Below, piece by piece: positions 7,104 through 14,642 of a stretch of 17,142 nucleotides of DNA. Every line of letters starts with the position of its first letter. Within the stretch, counting starts at the first letter, position 1. The position numbers were made by a program, and so were the translations under genes. The DNA lies in NCBI GenBank assembly GCA_016788685.1, contig JAEUSS010000015.1:1-17142 (forward strand), in the 5' to 3' direction. The notes under the pieces were generated by a model. That model was not told where the DNA came from. It saw only the letters and a program-made list of their open reading frames with translations, and did no database searches. The DNA is from Prolixibacteraceae bacterium. GTDB taxonomy: Bacteria > Bacteroidota > Bacteroidia > Bacteroidales > Prolixibacteraceae.

Positions 7104-7177
7104 GGCGAGGTAGCTCAGCTGGTTAGAGCGCATGATTCATAATCATGAGGTCGGCGGATCATGCCCGCCTCTCGCTA
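7104..7177 (+). tRNA. tRNA-Met (anticodon CAT), elongator type
   Basis: The full cloverleaf folds. Acceptor GGCGAGG (7104-7110) pairs with TCTCGCT (7170-7176) through two G-U pairs. The D-arm is GCTC/GAGC, and the anticodon stem CATGA/TCATG holds the loop TTCATAA with CAT at 34-36. The variable loop is AGGTC and the T-stem GGCGG/CCGCC. The discriminator is A73, and CCA is not encoded. The initiator hallmarks (position 1-72 mismatch and three G-C pairs closing the anticodon stem) are absent, so it is an elongator tRNA, or possibly an Ile2-type tRNA whose C34 is modified to lysidine. The T-loop ATCATGC is unusual: positions 54 and 58 are A and T instead of T and A. Confidence 0.93.
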
Positions 7178-7189
7178 CAAAAAAAAGTG

Positions 7190-7225
7190 AAGCAGTTAAG
7201 AGAATTTCTTAGCTGCTTTTTTATT
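7190..7225 (+). terminator. Intrinsic terminator of tRNA-Met
   Basis: AAGCAGTTAAGA (7190-7201) pairs with TCTTAGCTGCTT (7207-7218) over 12 bp with one G-U, closing a 5-nt loop, and is followed by TTTTATTTT. It begins 12 nt after the tRNA. Confidence 0.88.
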
Positions 7226-7479
7226 TTAACACATCTGCTTAAGCTGATTTTGATTGGGAGATAGGTCTTCTGTTTCTCAAAAAATAGGGTGAAGAAACCC
7301 AAAGTTTACTGCATGGTCTGTTTTATGCAGTTTTTATTCCGGGATAATCTCTTTATAACCCGAAGTTGGTGGCGGATCCGGCCGGGAATTCAAATAAATG
7401 CGGAAGGTGTTGGCGTTTCACTTTTTAATTCTTCAAAATACTTTAGTTTTGTAATCGGTTTTATTTGCAATCGTAAAGC
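7226..7479. other. Intergenic region upstream of the lptF-like gene
   Basis: About 250 bp separate the tRNA terminator from the lptF-like ATG. One 64-codon frame overlaps the start of the next gene but has no ribosome-binding site and unconvincing composition. The only signal I can support is the TAnnTTTG-like element at 7444-7451. Confidence 0.4.
7444..7451 (+). promoter_or_regulatory. Possible -7 element for the lptF-GT4-GT2 operon
   Basis: TAGTTTTG fits TAnnTTTG and would place the start about 23 nt before the ATG at 7480. No TTG is found 19-21 nt upstream, so support is partial. Confidence 0.35.
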
Positions 7480-8961
7480 ATGAAGCGACTACATAAGTTT
7501 ATTATCAAAAGTTTTTTGGGTCCGTTTTTTATGACCTTTTTTATTTGTGTTTTCATATTGCTGATGCAGTTTTTGTGGAAATACATTGACGATCTGGTGG
7601 GAAAGGGACTGGAATGGAGCATTGTAACCGAGTTGCTGGTGTATGCTTCCTTCGGACTTATTCCGCTTGCTTTTCCGTTGGCGATGTTGCTGGCCTCAAT
7701 CATGACTTTCGGGAACCTGGGCGAAAACTACGAGTTGGTAGCCATGAAGGCTTCCGGTATTTCTCTCTTCCGAATCATGCGCCCGTTACTGGTACTTGCA
7801 GCGCTGCTTACCGCCATCGCTTTTTATTTTTCGAACAGTATTCTTCCCAAAACAAACCTGAAGTTTTATTCTTTGATGTTTAGCGTTAAAGAGCAAAAGC
7901 CTGAAATGGTAATCAAAGAAGGGGTTTTCAGTAACGATATGGAAAATTTCAGCATCAAGGTTGAACGCAAAGGGAAGGACAACAACATGCTGTACGACCT
8001 GATGATTTACGACCACTCGGACAACGAGGGGAATGTGAAAGTGACCACAGCCGATTCGGGAAAGATGGAAATGACCGAAGATAAAAAATTCATGTCGATA
8101 ACCCTGTACAACGGACGGAGTTACACCGAAGGGAAAGAAAAACGGCAAGGCGGCAACGAACGCCGGTATCCTTTTCAGCGCGATTCGTTCCAAAAGGAGG
8201 TGATTAACATCAGCATGAAGGATTTTGAGTTTAACCGCATTGACGAAAGCCGGTATGCCGGAGCATCGAGAATGTTGAATGTTTCTCAGCTTACCAGTCA
8301 GAGCGATTCGCTTTTTGCTGATTATAAACTCAGGCTATGGCGATTCATGACTTCGATGAATTATGTCAGCGATATTAACCGTCAGATCGCCTGGCTGGCC
8401 AATCCGTACGACTCATTAAAGACAGACCCGAAAATAAAACCGGATACTATCGTTGATGTCGACAAGATGGTGGCATCAATGAGCACTTTTCAGAAGGAGG
8501 AATTGTATCAGAAAGCCATTAATAATGTTCGGGGAAATTCGCAAATCATCAATCAGCAACTGGACGAAATGTATACCCGGAAAAAAATGGTGAATAGTTA
8601 TTCGATGGAGTGGCACCGCAAATTTACGCTTTCGTTCGCCTGTCTGATTTTCTTTTTCATCGGGGCACCGCTGGGGGCCATTATCCGGAAAGGGGGACTT
8701 GGGATGCCGGTAGTTGTTTCCATCCTGATGTTTATTTCCTATTATATTCTGATGATTACCGGAGAAAAATTTGCGAGAGAAGATGCCTGGTCGATGACTG
8801 GAGGAATGTGGTTTTCTTCATTTGTGTTTCTTCCTCTTGGTATCTGGCTGACCTACAAAGCCGCGACTGATTCCGGTGTGATGAATATGGAAAGTTATCA
8901 AATGCTCTTCAGAAAGCTGACGAACTTGAGCTTTCTGAAGCGTCGTAAACCTGAAATGTAG
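7480..8961 (+). CDS. LptF/LptG family permease (YjgP/YjgQ), LPS export
   Basis: Inner-membrane subunit of the ABC-type LPS export machine, which takes lipopolysaccharide from the inner membrane to the periplasmic bridge. The family layout of six transmembrane segments is clear: about 12-35, 52-76, 100-120, then a large periplasmic beta-jellyroll region (140-375), then 382-402, 408-427 and 440-459. Family signatures are NYELVAMKASGISLFRIMRP (83-102) and EWHRKFTLSFACLIFF followed by GAPLGAIIRKGGLGMP (377-410). At 493 residues it is well over 100 longer than E. coli LptF or LptG, the excess lying in the periplasmic part (about 200-370); such extension is common in Bacteroidota. It starts an operon with two glycosyltransferases. 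LptF versus LptG cannot be decided here. Confidence 0.9.
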   Translation: MKRLHKFIIKSFLGPFFMTFFICVFILLMQFLWKYIDDLVGKGLEWSIVTELLVYASFGLIPLAFPLAMLLASIMTFGNLGENYELVAMKASGISLFRIMRPLLVLAALLTAIAFYFSNSILPKTNLKFYSLMFSVKEQKPEMVIKEGVFSNDMENFSIKVERKGKDNNMLYDLMIYDHSDNEGNVKVTTADSGKMEMTEDKKFMSITLYNGRSYTEGKEKRQGGNERRYPFQRDSFQKEVINISMKDFEFNRIDESRYAGASRMLNVSQLTSQSDSLFADYKLRLWRFMTSMNYVSDINRQIAWLANPYDSLKTDPKIKPDTIVDVDKMVASMSTFQKEELYQKAINNVRGNSQIINQQLDEMYTRKKMVNSYSMEWHRKFTLSFACLIFFFIGAPLGAIIRKGGLGMPVVVSILMFISYYILMITGEKFAREDAWSMTGGMWFSSFVFLPLGIWLTYKAATDSGVMNMESYQMLFRKLTNLSFLKRRKPEM

Positions 8962-8965
8962 AAAG

Positions 8966-10174
8966 ATGCGTATACTTCAACTCATGAACAAGGTGCCTTG
9001 GCCTCCCAAAGACGGAGGTGCCATTGCCTGTTTGAATATGACAAAGGGTTTTTCGATGCTGGGGCACGAAGTGACCGTATTGAGCATGAATACTTCCAAA
9101 CATCATATCCGCATCAAAGATATGCCGCCCCACATCCGCAGTAAGGCTGATTTTCGCCTGGTTGAAGTTCCTGCTTCGGTGAATTGGGTGGAAGCCACGT
9201 TAAACTTTTTATTTTCCAAACTTCCGTACAATGCACAGCGGTTTATTTCTGACGAGTTCAGTTTTGAACTGATCAAGCTACTGACGGAGAAACACTTTGA
9301 TGTCATTCAGCTCGAGGGGCTGTATCTGTGCCCGTACATTCCGGTTATCCGCAAATATTCCGATGCCGTGATTGCTTACCGTGCACACAATATCGAATAC
9401 GAAATCTGGGAGCGGACTGCCAAATTATCGGAGGGCATGCGCTCTACTTATCTCCGTAATTTGTCAAAGCGGATCAAACATTTTGAAATCAGTTATTTAA
9501 ACCAGTATGATTTGCTTGTCCCTATTACCGACCGTGACGGGATGATTCTTGATGCGTTGGGCAATACCAAGCCGCGGCATACATCACAAACGGGTATCGA
9601 CTTTGCTTCGTTAGTGCCGACTGCAAAAAAACTTGAGTTCCCATCCTTGTTTCATATCGGAGCACTCGACTGGGCTCCCAATCAGGAAGGATTAATCTGG
9701 TTTTTAAATAACTGTTGGCCTAAGATTCATGAGCAATATCCGGATCTGAAATTTTATCTGGCAGGACGGAATGCCCCGGAGTGGTTCGAACGCCTGATTA
9801 AATTCAAAGGAGTGGAGTATCTTGGCGAGATCAGTGATGCGTATGATTTTATAAACTCGAAAGCCGTTATGGTCGTTCCTCTTTTTTCGGGAAGCGGGAT
9901 GCGGATCAAAATAATTGAAGGGATGGCTTTGGGTAAACCGATCGTAACAACCGATATCGGCACTGAAGGTATTCCTACCGAAAATGAAAATAATATCCTG
10001 ATAGCCAATGATGTCGATCAGTTTATTAAAGCTGTTACCCGTTTGATAAACGATCGCGAGCTTTCGGACAGGATTGGCCGGAATGCCATCGGATTTATTC
10101 AGGAAAAATATGACAATTTATCACAAGCCGGCGCTTTAATCGAATTTTATATCAAACAGATCAATAAAAACTAG
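8966..10174 (+). CDS. GT4 family glycosyltransferase (GT-B fold)
   Basis: Predicted cytosolic or membrane-associated glycosyltransferase of 402 residues that adds a sugar from a nucleotide donor to a surface glycan. The N-terminal domain has the family start RILQLMNKVPWPPKDGGAI with a glycine-rich loop (residues 2-20) and GHEVTVLSM at 33-41. The C-terminal domain carries the donor site: FHIGALDWAPNQEGL (229-243) and SGSGMRIKIIEGMALGKPIVTT (308-329), where E318 takes the second glutamate position of the EX7E motif. There is no transmembrane helix. Donor and acceptor cannot be read from sequence. The gene begins 4 bp after the lptF-like stop codon and ends 13 bp before the next glycosyltransferase, so translational coupling is likely. 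Confidence 0.88.
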   Translation: MRILQLMNKVPWPPKDGGAIACLNMTKGFSMLGHEVTVLSMNTSKHHIRIKDMPPHIRSKADFRLVEVPASVNWVEATLNFLFSKLPYNAQRFISDEFSFELIKLLTEKHFDVIQLEGLYLCPYIPVIRKYSDAVIAYRAHNIEYEIWERTAKLSEGMRSTYLRNLSKRIKHFEISYLNQYDLLVPITDRDGMILDALGNTKPRHTSQTGIDFASLVPTAKKLEFPSLFHIGALDWAPNQEGLIWFLNNCWPKIHEQYPDLKFYLAGRNAPEWFERLIKFKGVEYLGEISDAYDFINSKAVMVVPLFSGSGMRIKIIEGMALGKPIVTTDIGTEGIPTENENNILIANDVDQFIKAVTRLINDRELSDRIGRNAIGFIQEKYDNLSQAGALIEFYIKQINKN

Positions 10175-10179
10175 GGGGA
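10173..10179 (+). promoter_or_regulatory. Shine-Dalgarno site overlapping the GT4 stop codon
   Basis: AGGGGGA shares its first bases with the TAG stop of the GT4 gene and lies 8 nt before the GTG at 10188. It supports a non-ATG start for the GT2 gene; clear Shine-Dalgarno sites are rare in this window. Confidence 0.6.
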
Positions 10180-10187
10180 ACTTACCT

Positions 10188-11387
10188 GTGACTTCTGCCT
10201 GGGAAATAATCTTTTGGGTTTCGGCATTTCTGATTTTTTACGCATTTGGCGGTTACGGAATTGTTTTGTTCTTTATTCTGAAAATAAGGTCTGTTTTTAT
10301 TGGCCCTGGCAGGCATGTCGATGATTTAACTGATGCAGAGTTGCCTGATGTTTGCCTGATCATTGCGGCATACAATGAGCGCGACTATGTAGACCTGAAA
10401 ATCTCAAATTCACTTTCGTTGGATTACCCGGCTGACAAAATCTCAATTGTCTGGGTTAACGATGGTTCGGATGACGGCACTCCGGAACTGGTCGGGAATT
10501 ATCCGGAAGTTACCCTGTTGCATAATCCGTGTCGAAGCGGAAAAATAGAGGCCATGAATCGTGGTGCTGAGTTTTCGTCCGCGCCCATTTTATTTTTCAC
10601 CGATGCCAACACCATGTTGTCCCCCAATTCTATCCGGGCAGTCGTCCGGCATTTTAACGATCGGACGGTAGGATGTGTAGCCGGTGAAAAGCGTTTTTTC
10701 AGAACTGCCGGTCAGCATGTTGCGGCGGCTGGTGAAGGACTTTACTGGAAAATTGAATCGTGGTTAAAGCGGCTCGATCACCAGTTTTACAGTACGATAG
10801 GGGCTACCGGAGAGTTGTTTGCTGTGAGAAAGGAGTTGTTTCAACGCGTTGAGCCGGATACGATCCTCGATGATTTTATGATTTCGATGCGGATTGCCCG
10901 GCAAGGTTATAAAATTGCATATGAGCCTGAAGCTATTGCCACAGAAACGGGTTCGTCGGGAATGAATGAGGAATTGAAGCGGAAGGTGAGGATCGCTGCG
11001 GGATGTTATCAGTCGCTTTTCCGGCTAAAAAGAATCCTGAATCCGTTTTTTAACCTGAAACTGTTTTTTCAATACGTGTCTCATAAAGTACTGCGCTGGA
11101 CATTGGCTCCGCTGGCACTGATAACGTTACTGATCTCCAACATCGTTATTCTTTTCTTTCAGGAACCGCACCTGGCGGGAGCTATTTATGGAGTCATGTT
11201 ATTTCTTCAGGTTTGTGTATACAGTCTGGCTCTTTGGGGGCTGCTGACACACAACAATCCCGTCAGGTTAAAATTTATTTATTCACCCTTTTATTTCATG
11301 GCCATGAACTACGCGATGGTAAAGGGATTTTTCAGATTTCTGAAAGGAAGCCAAAGCGTACTTTGGGAAAAATCGAAGCGGGCATAA
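10188..11387 (+). CDS. Membrane GT2 family glycosyltransferase
   Basis: Processive-type GT2 enzyme of 399 residues with an N-terminal membrane anchor (about 6-32) and C-terminal hydrophobic segments at about 302-325, 330-353 and 364-383. The GT-A domain shows CLIIAAYNERD (56-66), WVNDGSDDGT with D92 (89-98), the DxD equivalent TDAN at 138-141, GATGELFAVRKEL (205-217) and the catalytic-base region ILDDFMIS (226-233). Where cellulose and PNAG synthases have QxxRW, this protein has KVRIAAGCYQSLFR (266-279). The start is GTG at 10188, chosen because AGGGGGA (10173-10179), overlapping the previous stop, is correctly spaced and no closer ATG keeps the first helix. The product is unknown. Confidence 0.85.
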   Translation: MTSAWEIIFWVSAFLIFYAFGGYGIVLFFILKIRSVFIGPGRHVDDLTDAELPDVCLIIAAYNERDYVDLKISNSLSLDYPADKISIVWVNDGSDDGTPELVGNYPEVTLLHNPCRSGKIEAMNRGAEFSSAPILFFTDANTMLSPNSIRAVVRHFNDRTVGCVAGEKRFFRTAGQHVAAAGEGLYWKIESWLKRLDHQFYSTIGATGELFAVRKELFQRVEPDTILDDFMISMRIARQGYKIAYEPEAIATETGSSGMNEELKRKVRIAAGCYQSLFRLKRILNPFFNLKLFFQYVSHKVLRWTLAPLALITLLISNIVILFFQEPHLAGAIYGVMLFLQVCVYSLALWGLLTHNNPVRLKFIYSPFYFMAMNYAMVKGFFRFLKGSQSVLWEKSKRA

Positions 11388-11423
11388 AGCTGATTTTTTC
11401 CCTTCAAATCGATAATTTTTAGC

Positions 11424-11431
11424 TACTTTTG
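11424..11431 (+). promoter_or_regulatory. -7 element of the ribBA promoter
   Basis: TACTTTTG fits TAnnTTTG, with TTC 18 nt upstream as a weak -33 element. The predicted start is near 11437, giving a leader of about 25 nt before the ATG at 11462. An in-frame TTG at 11429 lies inside this element and so is unlikely to be the translation start. Confidence 0.5.
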
Positions 11432-11461
11432 CGGCAATATTTGAAATTCATTTTAGAAAAA

Positions 11462-12682
11462 ATGAGCGAGATAAAACTAAATACAATACCAGAGGCTGTC
11501 GAAGCTATTCGTAACGGACAATTAATCATTGTGGTAGATGATGAAGATCGTGAAAATGAAGGCGATTTTATTGCCGCAGCCGAAAAGGTAACTCCGGAAA
11601 TGGTAAACTTCATGACCATGTATGGAAGGGGCCTGGTTTGCGCCCCGTTGACCGAGGAACGTTGTGATGAACTGGAACTGGATATGATGGTCGGAAAAAA
11701 TACGTCGTCGCATGAAACGCCGTTTACCGTATCTGTCGATCTTTTAGGATATGGCTGTACGACCGGGATATCGGCCAGCGATCGGGCTAAAACCCTGAAT
11801 GCGCTTGCCAATCCGAATCTCAATCCGGAAGAACTAGGTCGTCCCGGACATATCTTCCCGCTTCGGGCAAGAAGCCGGGGAGTTCTTCGTCGTGCCGGGC
11901 ACACCGAAGCTGCGGTTGATCTGGCCCGGATGGCCGGACTGACACCAGCCGGAGTTCTGATCGAAATTATGAATGACGATGGTTCGATGGCTCGCCTGCC
12001 CGAACTGATCAAAATAGCCAAACGGTTTGAGCTGAAAATCATCTCGATCAAAGACCTGATCAATTACCGCATGAAAAGCGAAAGTCTGATCGAGCGGGGG
12101 GAGGAAGTATTTTTGCCGACACAAAATGGCAACTTCCGGATTATTCCTTTTAAACAGCTTTCGAATGGAGTAGAGCACATTGCCCTGATCAAAGGCGAAT
12201 GGGCTGCCGATGAACCTGTGCTGGTTCGTGTGCATTCATCGTGTATGACGGGCGATATTTTTGGCTCGAAACGATGCGAATGCGGCGAGCAGCTGGATCA
12301 GGCGATGAAACTGATTGAGAAGGAAGGGAAAGGCGTGTTGGTATACATGCAGCAGGAAGGTCGCGGAATTGGACTGATGAATAAAATTGCAGCTTACAAA
12401 TTGCAGGATCAGGGAATGGATACCGTTGATGCCAACATCCATCTCGGGTTTGATGCCGACGAACGCGATTATGGCGTTGGCGCCCAGATTTTGCACAGCC
12501 TTGGCGTAACCAAAATGCGGCTGATGACCAATAATCCGATAAAACGTGTTGGTCTTGAAGGTTTTAATCTTGAAGTTGTTTCAACTGTAAATATTGAGGT
12601 CGAACCCAATGAATACAATCAGGCCTATCTGAAAACCAAACGCGACCGAATGGGGCATTTCCTGCAGAAGTTTAAATACTAA
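11462..12682 (+). CDS. ribBA: Bifunctional RibBA: DHBP synthase / GTP cyclohydrolase II
   Basis: Makes both riboflavin precursors: residues 1 to about 205 convert ribulose 5-phosphate to 3,4-dihydroxy-2-butanone 4-phosphate plus formate, and about 206-406 open GTP to the diaminopyrimidine. The RibB half has [10 protein letters not shown] (26-35, metal and substrate acids), TGISASDR (101-108), [10 protein letters not shown] (127-136) and RAGHTEA (144-150). The RibA half has the zinc ligands C261, C272 and C274 in [27 protein letters not shown] (297-305) and [17 protein letters not shown] (328-344). Both halves look complete, and 406 residues is normal. The ATG at 11462 is preferred because an in-frame TTG 33 nt earlier falls in the promoter. 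No FMN riboswitch is visible. A small Cys-rich gene follows after 5 bp. Confidence 0.95.
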   Translation: MSEIKLNTIPEAVEAIRNGQLIIVVDDEDRENEGDFIAAAEKVTPEMVNFMTMYGRGLVCAPLTEERCDELELDMMVGKNTSSHETPFTVSVDLLGYGCTTGISASDRAKTLNALANPNLNPEELGRPGHIFPLRARSRGVLRRAGHTEAAVDLARMAGLTPAGVLIEIMNDDGSMARLPELIKIAKRFELKIISIKDLINYRMKSESLIERGEEVFLPTQNGNFRIIPFKQLSNGVEHIALIKGEWAADEPVLVRVHSSCMTGDIFGSKRCECGEQLDQAMKLIEKEGKGVLVYMQQEGRGIGLMNKIAAYKLQDQGMDTVDANIHLGFDADERDYGVGAQILHSLGVTKMRLMTNNPIKRVGLEGFNLEVVSTVNIEVEPNEYNQAYLKTKRDRMGHFLQKFKY

Positions 12683-12687
12683 TCCGG

Positions 12688-12909
12688 ATGGGGATGTTCG
12701 ATCATTTGTTTGAGTCGGGTTATGGCGAAACCACCGTGGAAGGCGTGGATTACTACATGAGCCCGGAAGGTTACCGGGTAATGACCGAACTTTACCTGGT
12801 CAAACGCGGATATTGCTGTTCAAACGGGTGCAGGCATTGTCCGTACTCGCCCAAAGCGGTGAAGGGTAACCGTAAACTTCGGGCTGAACTGGAAGCCAAA
12901 TACAAGTAG
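12688..12909 (+). CDS. Small four-cysteine protein (DUF5522-type)
   Basis: A 73-residue predicted cytosolic protein. The core YYMSPEGYRVMTELYLVKRGYCCSNGCRHCPY (22-53) fits what I recall of the DUF5522 family of Bacteroidota and some eukaryotes. C43, C44, C48 and C51 form a CCxxxCxxC cluster next to H50, which could bind metal (inference). A basic C-terminal tail follows (KAVKGNRKLRAELEAKYK). Function is unknown. It starts 5 bp after the ribBA stop and is followed by a terminator, so it is very probably cotranscribed and coupled with ribBA. ATG at 12688 or 12694 could be the start; neither has a clear Shine-Dalgarno site. Confidence 0.8.
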   Translation: MGMFDHLFESGYGETTVEGVDYYMSPEGYRVMTELYLVKRGYCCSNGCRHCPYSPKAVKGNRKLRAELEAKYK

Positions 12910-12929
12910 AAAATATCAGGATAATAATT

Positions 12930-12972
12930 AAAAAGCCGGAATGCAGCAAATGAGCGCTCGTTCCGGCTTTTT
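12930..12972. terminator. Bidirectional intrinsic terminator
   Basis: AAAAAGCCGGAA (12930-12941) pairs perfectly with TTCCGGCTTTTT (12961-12972) around a 19-nt loop. U-rich ends occur on both strands, fitting its place between the ribBA operon and the convergent CBM48 gene. The loop contains the palindrome GAGCGCTC (12952-12959). Confidence 0.92.
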
Positions 12973-12997
12973 ATACAAACTGAAGTCAGGTTGTAAA

Positions 12998-13309
12998 TTA
13001 CTGCACGGTTGAAACAACGCTGTTCTCTTCGCCCAAACCGTTGGCTACAAAAGAGTCAGCCTGCGCCTCGTTTTTCCAGACAGCCCCGTCAATCAGGTAC
13101 CGGAATTGGTACGTCTTTCCTGTTTCCAGTTCAAGTGTTGCTGTAAAATCATTCGATTTCAGTGCGGTCATTGGTTCGGCAGACTTATCCCAATGGTTGA
13201 AATCGCCCAACAACTGAACAGCCTTTGCTCCTGAAGTTTCTGACGCATCGACCCGGAAAGTAACTTTGCAAACCGGTTTCGATTTTAAAAATTGTTTTTT
13301 AATGCTCAT
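12998..13309 (-). CDS. Stand-alone CBM48 / isoamylase early-set domain protein
   Basis: A 103-residue protein that is almost entirely one glycogen-recognition-like beta-sandwich, related to AMPK-beta CBM and isoamylase N-terminal domains. Key parts: CKVTFRVDA (14-22), AKAVQLLGDFNHWDKSAEPM (28-47) with the family GDFNxW aromatic W40, GKTYQFRYLIDGAVWKNE (64-81) with W78, and ADSFVANGLGEENSVV (84-99). No signal peptide or catalytic domain is seen, so it is cytosolic and probably binds alpha-glucan or a partner enzyme; that role is inferred. It is encoded alone, convergent with the ribBA operon and divergent from fmt. Confidence 0.85.
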   Translation of the reverse strand: MSIKKQFLKSKPVCKVTFRVDASETSGAKAVQLLGDFNHWDKSAEPMTALKSNDFTATLELETGKTYQFRYLIDGAVWKNEAQADSFVANGLGEENSVVSTVQ

Positions 13310-13607
13310 GACTTAAGTTTTTGATTTCAAAATGATAGCTTGTCAAAACAAAAATAAATAAAGCATCGGATGAATTGGTGCTAAGTTGTTGTTTGTAAAA
13401 TATTTAGCGTTATAATGATGCTGATTTAACGTTGATTGTCTGTAAGTTGTTGTTTATTAGTGAATAAGAGTGTTTGGTCTTTTGTTAATTCAGGATTAAG
13501 AGATTCATTTTCATCTGATTGTTCCGTCTTGGTTATATTCGGTGCCATTTTTACTTTCGCAGTTTTGAGGTTAACCGGCTTGGCTTATCTTTGTATAAAA
13601 AAAAGCA
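13310..13607. other. AT-rich divergent intergenic region with 13-bp direct repeat
   Basis: This 298-bp spacer between the CBM48 gene and fmt contains the direct repeat TAAGTTGTTGTTT at 13382-13394 and 13443-13455 (61 bp apart). On the minus strand TATTTTTG (13349-13356) is a possible -7 element for the CBM48 gene, about 40 nt before its ATG but without a clear -33 partner. No credible ORF is seen. Confidence 0.45.
13565..13593 (+). promoter_or_regulatory. Promoter of fmt
   Basis: TTG (13565-13567), 18 nt, then TATCTTTG (13586-13593), a near-consensus Bacteroidota promoter. Transcription would start near 13600, leaving a leader of fewer than 10 nt before the ATG at 13608. TACTTTCG slightly upstream (around 13553-13560) could be a second, weaker element. 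Confidence 0.55.
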
Positions 13608-14585
13608 ATGCATCCGAAAGAAATCCGCATCGTATTTATGGGAACTCCCGACTTCGCAGTCGAGAGCCTGAAAGCTTTGGTAGAAAACGGCTACCAGGTG
13701 GTGGGTGTTATTACTGCTCCCGACAAGCCTGCGGGTCGCGGGAGGCAGTTGAGTGAATCGGCCGTTAAAAAATATGCGTCAGAAAATAACCTGAACATTC
13801 TGCAGCCTGAAAAACTTAAAAATCCTGAATTTATTGCCGAATTGAAAAAACTGAATGCCGACATGCAAATCGTCGTTGCATTCAGAATGCTGCCTGAAAT
13901 AGTATGGAGCATGCCACCGATGGGCACTTTTAATCTTCACGGATCATTGCTGCCGCAATACCGGGGAGCCGCACCGCTTAATTGGGCTGTTATAAACGGC
14001 GAAAAGGAAACGGGAGTCACCACCTTTTTGCTTTCGCACGAAATAGATACCGGCAAAATCATGTTTCAGGAGAAAATCGGGATTGCTGAAAACGATACGG
14101 TAGGCGATTTGCACGACCGCCTGATGGTGATTGGAGCCCAACTGGTTCTTAAAACGGTTGATGCTTTGGCTGACGGAAATGTTGAAGCCGTTGATCAGGA
14201 ACATTTGATCGGGAATCAGGATGTAATAAAGCACGCACCGAAAATATTTAAAGACGATTGCCGCATCGACTGGACGAAAGATTCCGAATCAGTCCGCAAT
14301 CTGATCCGCGGTTTGTCTCCATACCCCACAGCCTGGACAGAGTTGGTTCGTCCGGGAAAGGACGAAACGATAACGGCTAAAATATTTGCAGCAGCTCCGG
14401 ATGGCAGTAGTTTGCCGGCTGAGCCCGGAACTCTTCAGACAGACGGAAAAAAGTACCTGAAAATTGCCTGTGCCGATGCTTGGCTGTCGGTTACCGATAT
14501 CCAGCTTTCAGGAAAGAAGCGGATGAAGATTGACGAGTTGTTGCGCGGTTTTCAGGAAATGGGGGAGTGGAAAATCAACATGTAA
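13608..14585 (+). CDS. fmt: Methionyl-tRNA formyltransferase
   Basis: Formylates the amino group of Met on initiator tRNA using 10-formyl-tetrahydrofolate, in the cytosol. The 325 residues match the family length (E. coli 315). The N-terminal transferase domain has IRIVFMGTPDFAV (6-18), the PAGRGRQLSESAVK loop (41-54) that engages the acceptor end, and FNLHGSLLPQYRGAAPLNWAV (108-128) containing the catalytic N109 and H111; D147 in EIDTGK completes the triad. The C-terminal OB-like domain covers about 207-310. The start at 13608 keeps a normal N-terminus. It is monocistronic, ended by a perfect hairpin that begins in its stop codon. Confidence 0.96.
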   Translation: MHPKEIRIVFMGTPDFAVESLKALVENGYQVVGVITAPDKPAGRGRQLSESAVKKYASENNLNILQPEKLKNPEFIAELKKLNADMQIVVAFRMLPEIVWSMPPMGTFNLHGSLLPQYRGAAPLNWAVINGEKETGVTTFLLSHEIDTGKIMFQEKIGIAENDTVGDLHDRLMVIGAQLVLKTVDALADGNVEAVDQEHLIGNQDVIKHAPKIFKDDCRIDWTKDSESVRNLIRGLSPYPTAWTELVRPGKDETITAKIFAAAPDGSSLPAEPGTLQTDGKKYLKIACADAWLSVTDIQLSGKKRMKIDELLRGFQEMGEWKINM

Positions 14586-14630
14586 AACACACAGAAGGCT
14601 GAAGAATTTTCTTCAGCCTTCTGTGTGTTT
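14585..14630. terminator. 21-bp perfect hairpin between convergent genes
   Basis: Arms 14585-14605 and 14610-14630 are perfectly complementary over 21 bp with a 4-nt loop. The left arm starts with the last base of the fmt stop codon. T-runs after the stem are short on both strands, but the length and the convergent position fit a bidirectional terminator or mRNA 3'-end stabiliser. Confidence 0.8.
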
Positions 14631-14642
14631 AATCACTTTCGT

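Noticed and set aside
7374..7391. BamHI and EcoRI sites close together (GGATCC and GAATTC), like a cloning linker
   Set aside because: The flanks are continuous AT-rich genomic-looking sequence and no vector sequence is visible; chance is the simpler explanation.
7289..7483. 64-codon plus-strand frame before the lptF-like gene
   Set aside because: It spans the possible -7 element and ends 4 bp into the next gene; there is no family resemblance or ribosome-binding site.
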